Assembly: GCA_003483885.1 (NCBI GenBank)
Contig: DMXI01000189.1
Location: 1-8,170 of the forward strand
Direction of reading: 5' to 3'
DNA length: 8,170 bases
Source: Microscillaceae bacterium
Lineage (GTDB): Bacteria > Bacteroidota > Bacteroidia > Cytophagales > Microscillaceae
The position numbers and the translations under genes are program-made. This document shows positions 1 through 7,194 of this stretch, one piece after another (positions within the stretch are counted from its first letter, which is position 1; each line of letters starts with the position of its first letter). The notes beneath the pieces were generated by a model that saw only the letters and a program-made list of their open reading frames with translations, did no database searches and was not told the DNA's origin.

Positions 1-2
1 CT

Positions 3-851
3 GGACCAGAACCCGGTGGGCAATTAATGCTTACCAGTGACGTGGAGAATTTTCCTGGTTATGCGGAAGGTATCATGGGGCCGCAAATGATGGAAGATCT
101 TCGGAAACAAGCGGCTCGTTTTGGAGCCGATATTAGAATGGGATTGGCTACCTCAGTTGACTTTTCGGGGCAACTACACAAGGTAATTATCGACGATAAG
201 CACGAAATCACCGCAAAAGCAGTGATTATTTCTACTGGAGCTTCTGCCAAGTGGCTAGGTTTAGAATCTGAACTACGTTTACGCGATGCTGGTGGAGGCG
301 TTTCTTCTTGTGCGGTGTGCGATGGGTTCTTTTTTAAAGATCAAGACGTAGTAGTTGTTGGTGGAGGAGACTCTGCTACAGAAGAGGCATCTTATTTGTC
401 TAAGATTTGTAATAAAGTTTATTTATTGGTAAGACGCGACGAAATGCGTGCTTCCAAGATTATGCAACAACGGGTTATCAATAAGGATAACATTGAAATT
501 CTTTGGAATACCGTAACAGAAGAAGTACTAGGAGATAATCAGGTAGAAGCAGTAAGAGTAAAAAATACGGTTACTAATGAACTTACTGACCTAAAAGCGA
601 GTGCTTTCTTTGTAGCTATTGGGCATAAACCAAATACCGATATTTTCAAAGGATATATAGAGATGGATGAAACTGGTTACATCCTTACTGAAAATGGAAC
701 CAGTAAAACGAATATAGAAGGAGTTTTTGCTTCTGGTGATGTACAAGATAAAGATTATCGTCAGGCAATCACCGCAGCTGGTTCAGGATGTATGGCGGCT
801 TTGGATGCAGAGCGCTATATTGCTGAAAAAGAGGCAGTTGGAGCGTTCTAG
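3..851 (+). CDS. trxB: Thioredoxin reductase, 5' end missing (partial)
   Basis: Flavoprotein that passes electrons from NADPH through FAD to thioredoxin in the cytoplasm. The reading frame is open to the left edge and the codons before the first ATG (position 27) encode G-P-E-P-G-G-Q-L, the conserved segment of the FAD domain, so that ATG is internal and the true start lies outside the window. 282 codons are visible; the family is usually about 310-320 residues, so roughly 30-40 residues are missing. Counting from the ATG at 27: DVENFPGY near residues 5-12; redox-active CAVC at 95-98 (bases 309-320); NADPH-binding GGGDSA at 112-117; VRRDEMRAS at 135-143, for the NADPH phosphate; and the C-terminal FAD motif ASGDVQD followed by YRQAITAAGSG. 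All key residues are present, so the gene appears functional. The next gene follows after 38 bp on the same strand and may be co-transcribed. Confidence 0.97.
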   Translation, partial: GPEPGGQLMLTSDVENFPGYAEGIMGPQMMEDLRKQAARFGADIRMGLATSVDFSGQLHKVIIDDKHEITAKAVIISTGASAKWLGLESELRLRDAGGGVSSCAVCDGFFFKDQDVVVVGGGDSATEEASYLSKICNKVYLLVRRDEMRASKIMQQRVINKDNIEILWNTVTEEVLGDNQVEAVRVKNTVTNELTDLKASAFFVAIGHKPNTDIFKGYIEMDETGYILTENGTSKTNIEGVFASGDVQDKDYRQAITAAGSGCMAALDAERYIAEKEAVGAF

Positions 852-889
852 TAAACTCCTGTTGGTGGATTAGAAAAGGTTAATCTTGA

Positions 890-1948
890 ATGTTAGGGTT
901 TAAATATTTTCTTGGATTTTTATTAGTTTTTTGTTTGCAGACTAGCTGGTCACAGGTAGAAACCCCTTTGCCCAAAGGTAACGGGAAAATTATACCCAAG
1001 GCTGCTAAAAAAACAAAAAAAGATACATTGGTAAAGGTAGACTCTACCAAAAAACAAGACTTGTCAGGCGAAGCTACTGCTGGGCCAAAAAATAACCAAA
1101 CTGCCAGAAAAGGCACAAGCTTTAATCTTTTCAGAAGAAATGCTGCGATTGTACGCGAAGACTCGGCAGGCAGTATAGATATTGGTACTAATCAAATTGT
1201 AAAAATTTCAGAACAGATCAAAATTGACTGTGTGTGGGTAACCGCTGCTGAATATTATTCAATTTGGAGTTCTCAATATATCAATCCATACCAAAAAAGC
1301 GCAAAACTGTTCAAAGATACTATTGATATCAAGCTATATGATGCCGACCGGGGGCAACTCTGGGCGGCACCTTTAGCAACTACCCTCAAAACCTCTAATT
1401 TTGGTTATCGTTGGGGAAGGTTCCATCATGGGATTGACTTAAATCTTCGGATCGGTACTCCGATTTATAGTGTGTTTGATGGAATTATTCGTATTTCAGC
1501 CTATGGGATGGGATTCGGTAATTATGTAGTAGTTCGTCATTACAATGGACTAGAGACCCTCTATGGGCACATGAGTGCCAGAAAAGTAGAAGTTGGCCAA
1601 GTAGTAAAAGCGGGTCAATTGATAGGTTTGGGAGGGAGTACCGGATGGAGTACAGGACCACATCTGCACTTCGAAGTACGCTATGAAGGAAACTCAATAG
1701 ATCCATTATTAATTTTTGATTTCTCAAAGAAGAAACAAGTATTTTCACAATACTTTACCTTAAAGCCTGAACACTTCTGGCACTTGGGGAACAAAACCCG
1801 CAAGCGGATTTACCATAGAGTAAAGTATGGAGATACATTGTATTCTATTAGCCGTAAATATAGAATTCCCATCTGGACATTGGCTCGCCAAAACAAACTC
1901 CATTATAAATCTCCATTGAGAGTTGGTCAACGACTCATCATCCGTTAA
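890..1948 (+). CDS. Secreted M23 (LytM-type) metallopeptidase with C-terminal LysM domain
   Basis: Predicted zinc endopeptidase cleaving peptidoglycan cross-links, held on the wall by LysM. The 352-residue product starts with a signal peptide (about 1-21, cleavage likely at SWS/Q). Cys15 does not sit in a proper lipobox, so a lipoprotein is unlikely. Residues about 30-75 form a Lys/Thr/Pro-rich linker, and 90-155 an unassigned region. The M23 core runs about 170-275 with a complete zinc set: HHGID (H179, D183), YGHM (H227) and GPHLHFE (H258, H260). LysM occupies about 307-352 and includes VKYGDTLYSISRKY and the ending VGQRLIIR. The ATG at 890 is chosen because it puts the signal peptide at the N-terminus; an AAAAGG stretch lies about 10 bases upstream. 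With the metal ligands intact it is probably an active hydrolase, not a degenerate EnvC/NlpD-type activator. Its specific substrate bond cannot be told. Confidence 0.92.
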   Translation: MLGFKYFLGFLLVFCLQTSWSQVETPLPKGNGKIIPKAAKKTKKDTLVKVDSTKKQDLSGEATAGPKNNQTARKGTSFNLFRRNAAIVREDSAGSIDIGTNQIVKISEQIKIDCVWVTAAEYYSIWSSQYINPYQKSAKLFKDTIDIKLYDADRGQLWAAPLATTLKTSNFGYRWGRFHHGIDLNLRIGTPIYSVFDGIIRISAYGMGFGNYVVVRHYNGLETLYGHMSARKVEVGQVVKAGQLIGLGGSTGWSTGPHLHFEVRYEGNSIDPLLIFDFSKKKQVFSQYFTLKPEHFWHLGNKTRKRIYHRVKYGDTLYSISRKYRIPIWTLARQNKLHYKSPLRVGQRLIIR

Positions 1949-1957
1949 AGCCTTTTA

Positions 1958-3079
1958 TCACTTTTTAAGTGTCTCCTTAAGTACAAGATTGTCAGTATTT
2001 TGTGCTTCAAAATGCTTATGTGATCCATCACAATAAGGAGGGTTTTTTGTGAGCTTACATTTACATAAACTGACCTTTTTGGTTTCTTTGAGGGTAAAAA
2101 ACGTCGGTTTATGTTTTGTGCCATTGTGTGAGCTATTACAAAAAGGTTGAATATTACTTAATCCACAAGTACAGTACAAGTATTTCCCGGCCTTCAGCGT
2201 AGTATTGAGTGGCTCAGGTTCAGCATGCGATTGTTTTTCAAAGTGTTTGTGTAGCTCACTTTTGGGGTTATTGGTACGAAACCAAGGATAAAAATAGTTA
2301 GACAAAAAACCTTCTTTAGGATCGTTTTCAATGCCATAGATTTGGGGGAATTCACTGGTAAACATAGCAGTACCAAACATTTGATCCCAAATAGAGAACA
2401 AATTGCCAAAGTTTCCGTGAGGGTTACTCACCCCATCTTTGGCAGTAAGCCCATGATGGGCGTGATGAAAAGCGGGAGTAATAATGATACGACGAATGGC
2501 TAAAATAAGTGGACGAGTTATTTGACGTTTATACAAAGGTACATCCCATTTCCAGTTACTGTGGCTACTCACCAATACCAATTGCTTGATTACTACCCCA
2601 AAAGCCACTGCAGGTGCCCAACCTAAAAATAGACATATTCCCATCCACCACACACTAGGGATAAATACCGGATACAATAAAGCCTCTCTATATGTGACAA
2701 ATATGCCCATCTCAGGGGCCGCATGATGGGGGCGATGAAGCTTCCATAAAAATGGATATTCGTGTGCACAACGGTGATACCAATATTGACTGAGGTCGTC
2801 TATCAACAGAAAAATAGGTAGACTGATCAACAAACTGATGTCTTGATAGTAAAGAAAATAGTCAGGTAATACAGCTTTACCCAAAAGAATGGTGAGAAAT
2901 GCTGCACCAGGCTTGATAATAATGGCGATGACAGCAATACTAATGGTTTCGATTAACCAGTCATCTTTGGTGCGTTTAGAATTGTGATATAGTCCAGTAG
3001 TAGCATCTAGTATTCCAAAAATAACCAAATACCCTAATACAATGAGGGTACTATGATCCTCGATATTAAAATTCCCCAT
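1958..3079 (-). CDS. Sterol desaturase/fatty acid hydroxylase-family membrane di-iron oxidase fused to two CDGSH iron-sulfur motifs
   Basis: Integral membrane O2-dependent hydroxylase or desaturase of unknown lipid substrate. Numbering from the ATG at 3079 (373 residues; an in-frame TTG three codons upstream is a weaker start): hydrophobic segments near 11-28, 45-70, 82-95 and 135-175. The three histidine clusters are HRCAH (102-106), HRPHH (115-119) and HHAHH (205-209), with the family signature NFG...WDQMFGT near 223-237. After about residue 290 comes a soluble tail with two CDGSH-type motifs, each C-x-C-x8-C-x3-H: C303, C305, C314, H318 and C339, C341, C350, H354. The second reads PYCDGSH; the first has NSSH in place of DGSH. 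CDGSH domains bind [2Fe-2S] through three Cys and one His, so the tail may supply electrons to the di-iron site (inference). The gene lies 66 bp after the GreA-like gene and ends 9 bp from the convergent M23 gene. Confidence 0.9.
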   Translation of the reverse strand: MGNFNIEDHSTLIVLGYLVIFGILDATTGLYHNSKRTKDDWLIETISIAVIAIIIKPGAAFLTILLGKAVLPDYFLYYQDISLLISLPIFLLIDDLSQYWYHRCAHEYPFLWKLHRPHHAAPEMGIFVTYREALLYPVFIPSVWWMGICLFLGWAPAVAFGVVIKQLVLVSSHSNWKWDVPLYKRQITRPLILAIRRIIITPAFHHAHHGLTAKDGVSNPHGNFGNLFSIWDQMFGTAMFTSEFPQIYGIENDPKEGFLSNYFYPWFRTNNPKSELHKHFEKQSHAEPEPLNTTLKAGKYLYCTCGLSNIQPFCNSSHNGTKHKPTFFTLKETKKVSLCKCKLTKNPPYCDGSHKHFEAQNTDNLVLKETLKK

Positions 3080-3101
3080 AATACACAATTTAGCTTTAGA
3101 A

Positions 3102-3132
3102 TAAACTTACTAAAGTAAATAGTATAATCAAA
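3102..3132 (-). promoter_or_regulatory. Candidate Bacteroidota-type promoter for the hydroxylase-CDGSH gene
   Basis: Read on the minus strand, TTTG (3132-3129) is followed after 19 bases by TAAGTTTA (3109-3102). The Bacteroidota primary sigma factor consensus is TTTG at -33 and TAnnTTTG at -7 with a 19-21 base spacer, so the match is 4/4 and 7/8. Transcription would begin near 3095-3098, about 16-20 bases before the ATG at 3079 and downstream of the stop of the GreA-like gene. If it works, the hydroxylase has its own transcript. The region is AT-rich, where chance matches are common. Confidence 0.35.
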
Positions 3133-3145
3133 GGAAATTATTTAA

Positions 3146-3607
3146 TTATAAGATGTTTTTGATGGTAATCGTTTGCCCTCGAAATACCGTTTGCCCACCT
3201 TTTGACAGATCTTTTAGTGCCTGTCCTATGGGAGATGCCAGTGAGATTATAAAGTAATTTTGTTGATCAATCATGACTTTACCTGCACTAATAGCAATAT
3301 AATAGTTTGCTTGAGAGGTAACTACTAAACTCCCTAACCCAACCTCCTGATGAGTGGAATTAGGGGTAATTTGTGCCAAAACTTTTTGCAACTTCAAGCC
3401 TTCATTTAGTTGCGTTGCATGTTTTTCCTTTTCCAATTGCATCATAGCTCTACCTGTTTCGTATTTATCACCTGCACTACTTTTGGTTTCTTCGTTGGCT
3501 GCTTGTTGAGCCTCTGCAATAGCTTTTTGTGCATTAGTAATTTTTTGATGAATGTATTGCTCACAATGAGCAAATAATTGTTGTTTGATAGATAGAGTAC
3601 CTGTCAT
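3146..3607 (-). CDS. GreA/GreB-like small protein (coiled coil plus C-terminal GreA-like domain)
   Basis: The 153-residue product is built like a transcript-cleavage factor: an alpha-helical N-terminal hairpin (about 1-80, rich in Q, E, A and K) and a beta-rich C-terminal domain (about 88-153) containing VGLGSLVVTS, YYIAISAG and ISLASPIGQAL, the GreA/GreB C-terminal pattern. Between the helices lies SSAGDKYETG (43-52), whose D47 and E50 sit where GreA carries the acidic pair that reaches into the RNA polymerase secondary channel. Close relatives are widespread in Bacteroidota and often carry the label '3-oxoacyl-ACP synthase', for which I see no ketosynthase feature. A role at RNA polymerase is inferred from resemblance; the N-terminal hairpin is not clearly canonical GreA. 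It begins 41 bp after the receptor/phosphatase stop codon, so co-transcription is plausible. No Shine-Dalgarno sequence is visible before the ATG at 3607. Confidence 0.8.
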   Translation of the reverse strand: MTGTLSIKQQLFAHCEQYIHQKITNAQKAIAEAQQAANEETKSSAGDKYETGRAMMQLEKEKHATQLNEGLKLQKVLAQITPNSTHQEVGLGSLVVTSQANYYIAISAGKVMIDQQNYFIISLASPIGQALKDLSKGGQTVFRGQTITIKNIL

Positions 3608-3648
3608 AAAAGTAATGGTTTAGAGATACGAAGATAAGACCTTTTGAG

Positions 3649-6600
3649 TTAGAGTTTAAACCCTAGAAATAATATATCATCTCGTTGTTCAGTACCTTCT
3701 ATATGTTCATGAAGCATTTTTTCTAGCGCTTGTTTTTGTTGACTAAGGGGTAAATCTCTGTATAAGTACAACATTTTCATCAATTTTTGATTACCAATTT
3801 TTTTACGGTGAATATTATTCTGATCAGTAAAACCATCAGTCCCTAAGTATAACAGAGTTTTGCGAGGGCAAATAAAGGTGTGAGTCTGAATGCTTCGTTG
3901 TTCTTCATATATTATTCCAATAGAAACCGAACTACCTTTAATGAACTCTGTAGCAGTGCTATTTTGTTGAATATACCACAAAGGACGCTTAGCACCAGCA
4001 AAACTTACTCTTACCTGTTCAGAGTCTAAATTTTCTAAAGTTACCAATACCACATCCATGCCGTTTCTCCCGCCAGTCTCATCTTGTCGTAGGTAATAGC
4101 GTATGTCTTGACGAAGTTGTTCTAGTATATCACTTGGATCACTGACTTGTTTTGTATTAATGATCTCATTGAGCATGGTAAACCCAACCATACTCATAAA
4201 TGCTCCTGGTACACCATGACCTGTACAATCAATTACAGCGACAATACGTTTGTTTTGAACTTCACCTAACCAGTAAAAATCCCCTGAAACTATGTCTCGG
4301 GGTTGGTATATAACAAAATACTCACCTAAAGTTTTCTTCATGCGGACCTCAAAAGGAAGAATAGCTTCTTGAATGGTTTTGGCAGAGCGAATGCTTTGAT
4401 TGATTCGTTTATTTTGTATACTTAAAGTATTGTTCTGTAGCTCTATAGCATCACGTTGAGCCATGATTTCATCTTGTTGTTGCCTTAATTCCTCGTTTTG
4501 AGTAATAATTTCTTTATTACGTTCTGTAATGGCCTTTTTTTGTACAACAACCTCTCGGGTACGATCAACTACCTTTTGTTCTAATATTCTTTTTTGTCGC
4601 TTAATGCTGGCCACTCTAACGCGGTAAAATACCACTAATAATAATACTGTAGTAGATATCCACCCTATTTTAAACCACCAGGTTTGCCACCAGGCAGGCA
4701 AAATCACAATAGTAATGTTAAGTCCCTGAGTATTCCAAATACCATCATTATTGGCTCCTAGTACTTTTAATGTATAAGTGTTTGGAGGTATGTTGGTGTA
4801 ACTTACAAAGTTGCGGAAACCAAGGTTACGCCAGTTTTTATCATAACCGACCAGCTTTACTTTATAGCGATTACTGATAGAGTTGATATAATTAAGTGCC
4901 ACAAATTCAAAGGAAAATGCTTTTGCCTGTTCATAGGTTAGTGTTATTTTTTTTGTATAATTAATTGTCCCTTGAAATAGTGAATTTGCCTGTTGCTTGC
5001 TTACTGATTTATTAAATATTTGAAAGTCAGTTAATATAATTGGTGGAACAAAATTATTATTTGTAATCTTTTCAGGATAAAAAGCATTAATCCCTTCAGA
5101 ACCACCAAAAAAGAGTGCTCCATTTTTTCCCTTAGCAAAAGAGTCTTGGTTAAACTCCCCGTCTTGTATACCATCTTTAATAGTATAATTAGTGAACTTT
5201 TTAGTAATAGGGTTAAACTTAGAAATACCTTTCTCCTGGCTCATCCATAAATTCCCTTGAGTATCTTCTAGTATACCATATACAAATTCATTCATTAGGC
5301 CTTCTAGTTTGCCGTAATGAATAAAACTTAAGGTACTATCTTGTTTTATAATTACTTTGCTTAATCCACCCCCGTAAGTAGTCAACCAAATTTGTCCAGA
5401 TTTCGCTTGATAAATATCTAACACACTATTACTTTTTAAGCCAGTAGTGTTATTGTACATTTGGTACTGTTGGTTATTGGGATTGAACACCAATAAGCCA
5501 TCTCTGGCCCCCATCCAAAACTTACCATCAGCATGAACAGAAATTGTATTTAAGAGAGGGTGTTTATTTTTAATCTTTGGTAGCTGAAGGTGTTTTTCAA
5601 AGGTATCAGTAATAGTGTTTAGCTTATAAATCCATTGGGCGTTTATACAAACTAATAGATTCCTTTCGGAATCTTCAAACACTTTAGTTATGATATTATT
5701 TTTATTTTGAGTAGGATAATAGCGCTTTACGAATCCTTTTTCCTGATCTAGTAGGTTTAATCCATCATAAGTACCTACCCAAATTCGTCCTTTGCTATCT
5801 TTATAAAGTACATTGACTTTGTCATTACTGAGACTTTGAAGGTTTTGAGGGTCGTGTTTGAGTAGCTTTACTTGCTCAGTATGATAATTATATTTGACAA
5901 GATGGTTGTCAATAGTACGAATCCATAAATTGGCGGAGTCTCCTTGTAAAATATGCCAACTTGTAATGCTAATTGTTTGCCCTTGTTTATTCTTAAGAGT
6001 GGGTTGATAAAGAGAAAACTTCCTGCTTTTGCGATCAATGAGGTATACCCCTTTCCCTAAAGTTCCTACCCAAAATGCTCCTGATCGATCTTCATATAAA
6101 CTCATTACTCCTGTTTCATAGGTATTTTGAATGAAAGATGTCTCATCCTTAAAACGAATAAAGGTTTTGGCAAGCTCATCAAACCAGTACAAACCTTGGC
6201 TAGTACCTACCCAAACAATGCCATCCTGATCTTGTAAAATACTCCTAACTAATAAGTCTTTATTTTTATTGTCAATAATATATTTACCAGTTTCTCGGTT
6301 TAATACTCCAATACCAAAAGCAGAACCTATCCATAGTCTGTTTTGCTTATCTTCATAAATAGATGTTATGTGAGAGACTTGTTGATTCCTTTGAGAGATG
6401 AGTGGATACCTTTTGAAACGTGGTATCGAAGTTTCGTGATCTATCAAACGGTGTAGGCCTTTAGCTGTTCCAACCCAAAAAATTCCTTGACTATCCTGAT
6501 AAAGTGATAATATGTCATTATCACTAATTGATTGATGGTCAGATGTATCTGAGACAATAGGGTGTATGATAATTGAGTCAGGATCTTGTGTAGAATAGGT

Positions 6601-7092
6601 AAGTTTATTTAAACCCTCAGAAGTTCCAACCCATAAATTACCCGACTTATCTTCGCTGATACATTGTATTTTTTTTCCTGTTAAAGAGTGAGGATTGTTT
6701 TTTTGAGGAGCAAATTGTTTGAATTGGCCAGTCTTAGGGTTATAACTAGTAATGCCTTTATTCTTAGAGCCAAACCACAAGATTCCGTTTTTAGTTTGAT
6801 AGATTTGACGTAGATAGTTGCTTCCTAAACTATTGATGTTGTTAGGGTCATGTGTAAAATGTTTGAAAGTTTTGCCATCATACCTATTCAACCCATCTCC
6901 AGAAGCAAACCACATGAATCCCTGCTGATCTTGAAAGATATGCCAAATGGTGTTTTGAGATAATCCGTTTTTTGTAGTGTATTTTTTCGTGCTGAACTTG
7001 TGCTTTAAATTGGAAGGAATGCCTGAGTCTTGTCCGAAACTGGTTTGAATGAATCCGTAAAAAATACAAAATAGAAATAGGATTGTTTTCAT
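3649..7092 (-). CDS. Transmembrane receptor: 14-blade Reg_prop double propeller, Y_Y_Y domain, coiled coil, SpoIIE/PP2C serine phosphatase
   Basis: The 1147-residue product is a signal-transduction protein with an extracytoplasmic sensor and a cytoplasmic phosphatase. Signal peptide about 1-21 (SFG/Q). Fourteen repeats of the type 'D..G.lWvGT..GL..' follow at 45-50 residue spacing, with the core aromatic at 61, 106, 154, 206, 254, 294, 341, 390, 438, (480, degenerate), 526, 569, 616 and 661 (Phe). This is enough for two seven-bladed propellers. Y_Y_Y domain about 725-797, membrane helix about 805-825, Gln/Glu-rich coiled coil about 828-905. The SpoIIE domain (about 912-1147) keeps its metal-binding acids: SGDFYW (D938), DCTGHG (D955), GTDGFTD (D1086) and QRDDI (D1138/D1139). 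There is no histidine kinase, HAMP or receiver domain, unlike the hybrid two-component systems that share this sensor. The likely substrate is a phosphoserine protein such as an anti-sigma-factor antagonist; none is in view. A decayed paralogue lies just upstream. Confidence 0.94.
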   Translation of the reverse strand: MKTILFLFCIFYGFIQTSFGQDSGIPSNLKHKFSTKKYTTKNGLSQNTIWHIFQDQQGFMWFASGDGLNRYDGKTFKHFTHDPNNINSLGSNYLRQIYQTKNGILWFGSKNKGITSYNPKTGQFKQFAPQKNNPHSLTGKKIQCISEDKSGNLWVGTSEGLNKLTYSTQDPDSIIIHPIVSDTSDHQSISDNDILSLYQDSQGIFWVGTAKGLHRLIDHETSIPRFKRYPLISQRNQQVSHITSIYEDKQNRLWIGSAFGIGVLNRETGKYIIDNKNKDLLVRSILQDQDGIVWVGTSQGLYWFDELAKTFIRFKDETSFIQNTYETGVMSLYEDRSGAFWVGTLGKGVYLIDRKSRKFSLYQPTLKNKQGQTISITSWHILQGDSANLWIRTIDNHLVKYNYHTEQVKLLKHDPQNLQSLSNDKVNVLYKDSKGRIWVGTYDGLNLLDQEKGFVKRYYPTQNKNNIITKVFEDSERNLLVCINAQWIYKLNTITDTFEKHLQLPKIKNKHPLLNTISVHADGKFWMGARDGLLVFNPNNQQYQMYNNTTGLKSNSVLDIYQAKSGQIWLTTYGGGLSKVIIKQDSTLSFIHYGKLEGLMNEFVYGILEDTQGNLWMSQEKGISKFNPITKKFTNYTIKDGIQDGEFNQDSFAKGKNGALFFGGSEGINAFYPEKITNNNFVPPIILTDFQIFNKSVSKQQANSLFQGTINYTKKITLTYEQAKAFSFEFVALNYINSISNRYKVKLVGYDKNWRNLGFRNFVSYTNIPPNTYTLKVLGANNDGIWNTQGLNITIVILPAWWQTWWFKIGWISTTVLLLVVFYRVRVASIKRQKRILEQKVVDRTREVVVQKKAITERNKEIITQNEELRQQQDEIMAQRDAIELQNNTLSIQNKRINQSIRSAKTIQEAILPFEVRMKKTLGEYFVIYQPRDIVSGDFYWLGEVQNKRIVAVIDCTGHGVPGAFMSMVGFTMLNEIINTKQVSDPSDILEQLRQDIRYYLRQDETGGRNGMDVVLVTLENLDSEQVRVSFAGAKRPLWYIQQNSTATEFIKGSSVSIGIIYEEQRSIQTHTFICPRKTLLYLGTDGFTDQNNIHRKKIGNQKLMKMLYLYRDLPLSQQKQALEKMLHEHIEGTEQRDDILFLGFKL

Positions 7093-7194
7093 AAATAAAG
7101 TTGAATCATAGTGTTATATAGTTTTTTTAATGGATTACTGTACTTTTAAATGATACGTGACATTGTCAAAAAAGATGAAAATTAATTCTTTTAA

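Noticed and set aside
59..250. Minus-strand ORF of 63 codons inside trxB
   Set aside because: It lies wholly opposite a clearly conserved thioredoxin reductase and its product shows no recognisable motif.
880..1116. Minus-strand ORF of 78 codons opposite the M23 gene start
   Set aside because: It is antisense to the signal peptide and Lys-rich linker; the hydrophobic stretch is a mirror of the real signal peptide codons.
1485..1748. Minus-strand ORF of 87 codons inside the M23 domain
   Set aside because: It is antisense to the zinc-ligand region of a well-supported gene, with no motif of its own.
2194..2409. Second minus-strand ORF overlapping the hydroxylase gene in another frame
   Set aside because: The overlapping frame encodes conserved family residues; this one gives no recognisable product.
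3107..3118. Small palindrome TTACT-AA-AGTAA upstream of the hydroxylase gene
   Set aside because: Five-base arms made almost only of A and T are too short to call an operator without further copies.
6884..7069. Short minus-strand ORF overlapping the receptor N-terminus
   Set aside because: It is out of frame with the conserved first propeller blade and has no recognisable features.
3649..7092. Receptor considered as a hybrid two-component system regulator because of its propeller and Y_Y_Y domains
   Set aside because: No HisKA, HATPase, receiver or AraC-type DNA-binding region follows the membrane helix; the output domain has the full SpoIIE/PP2C motif set.
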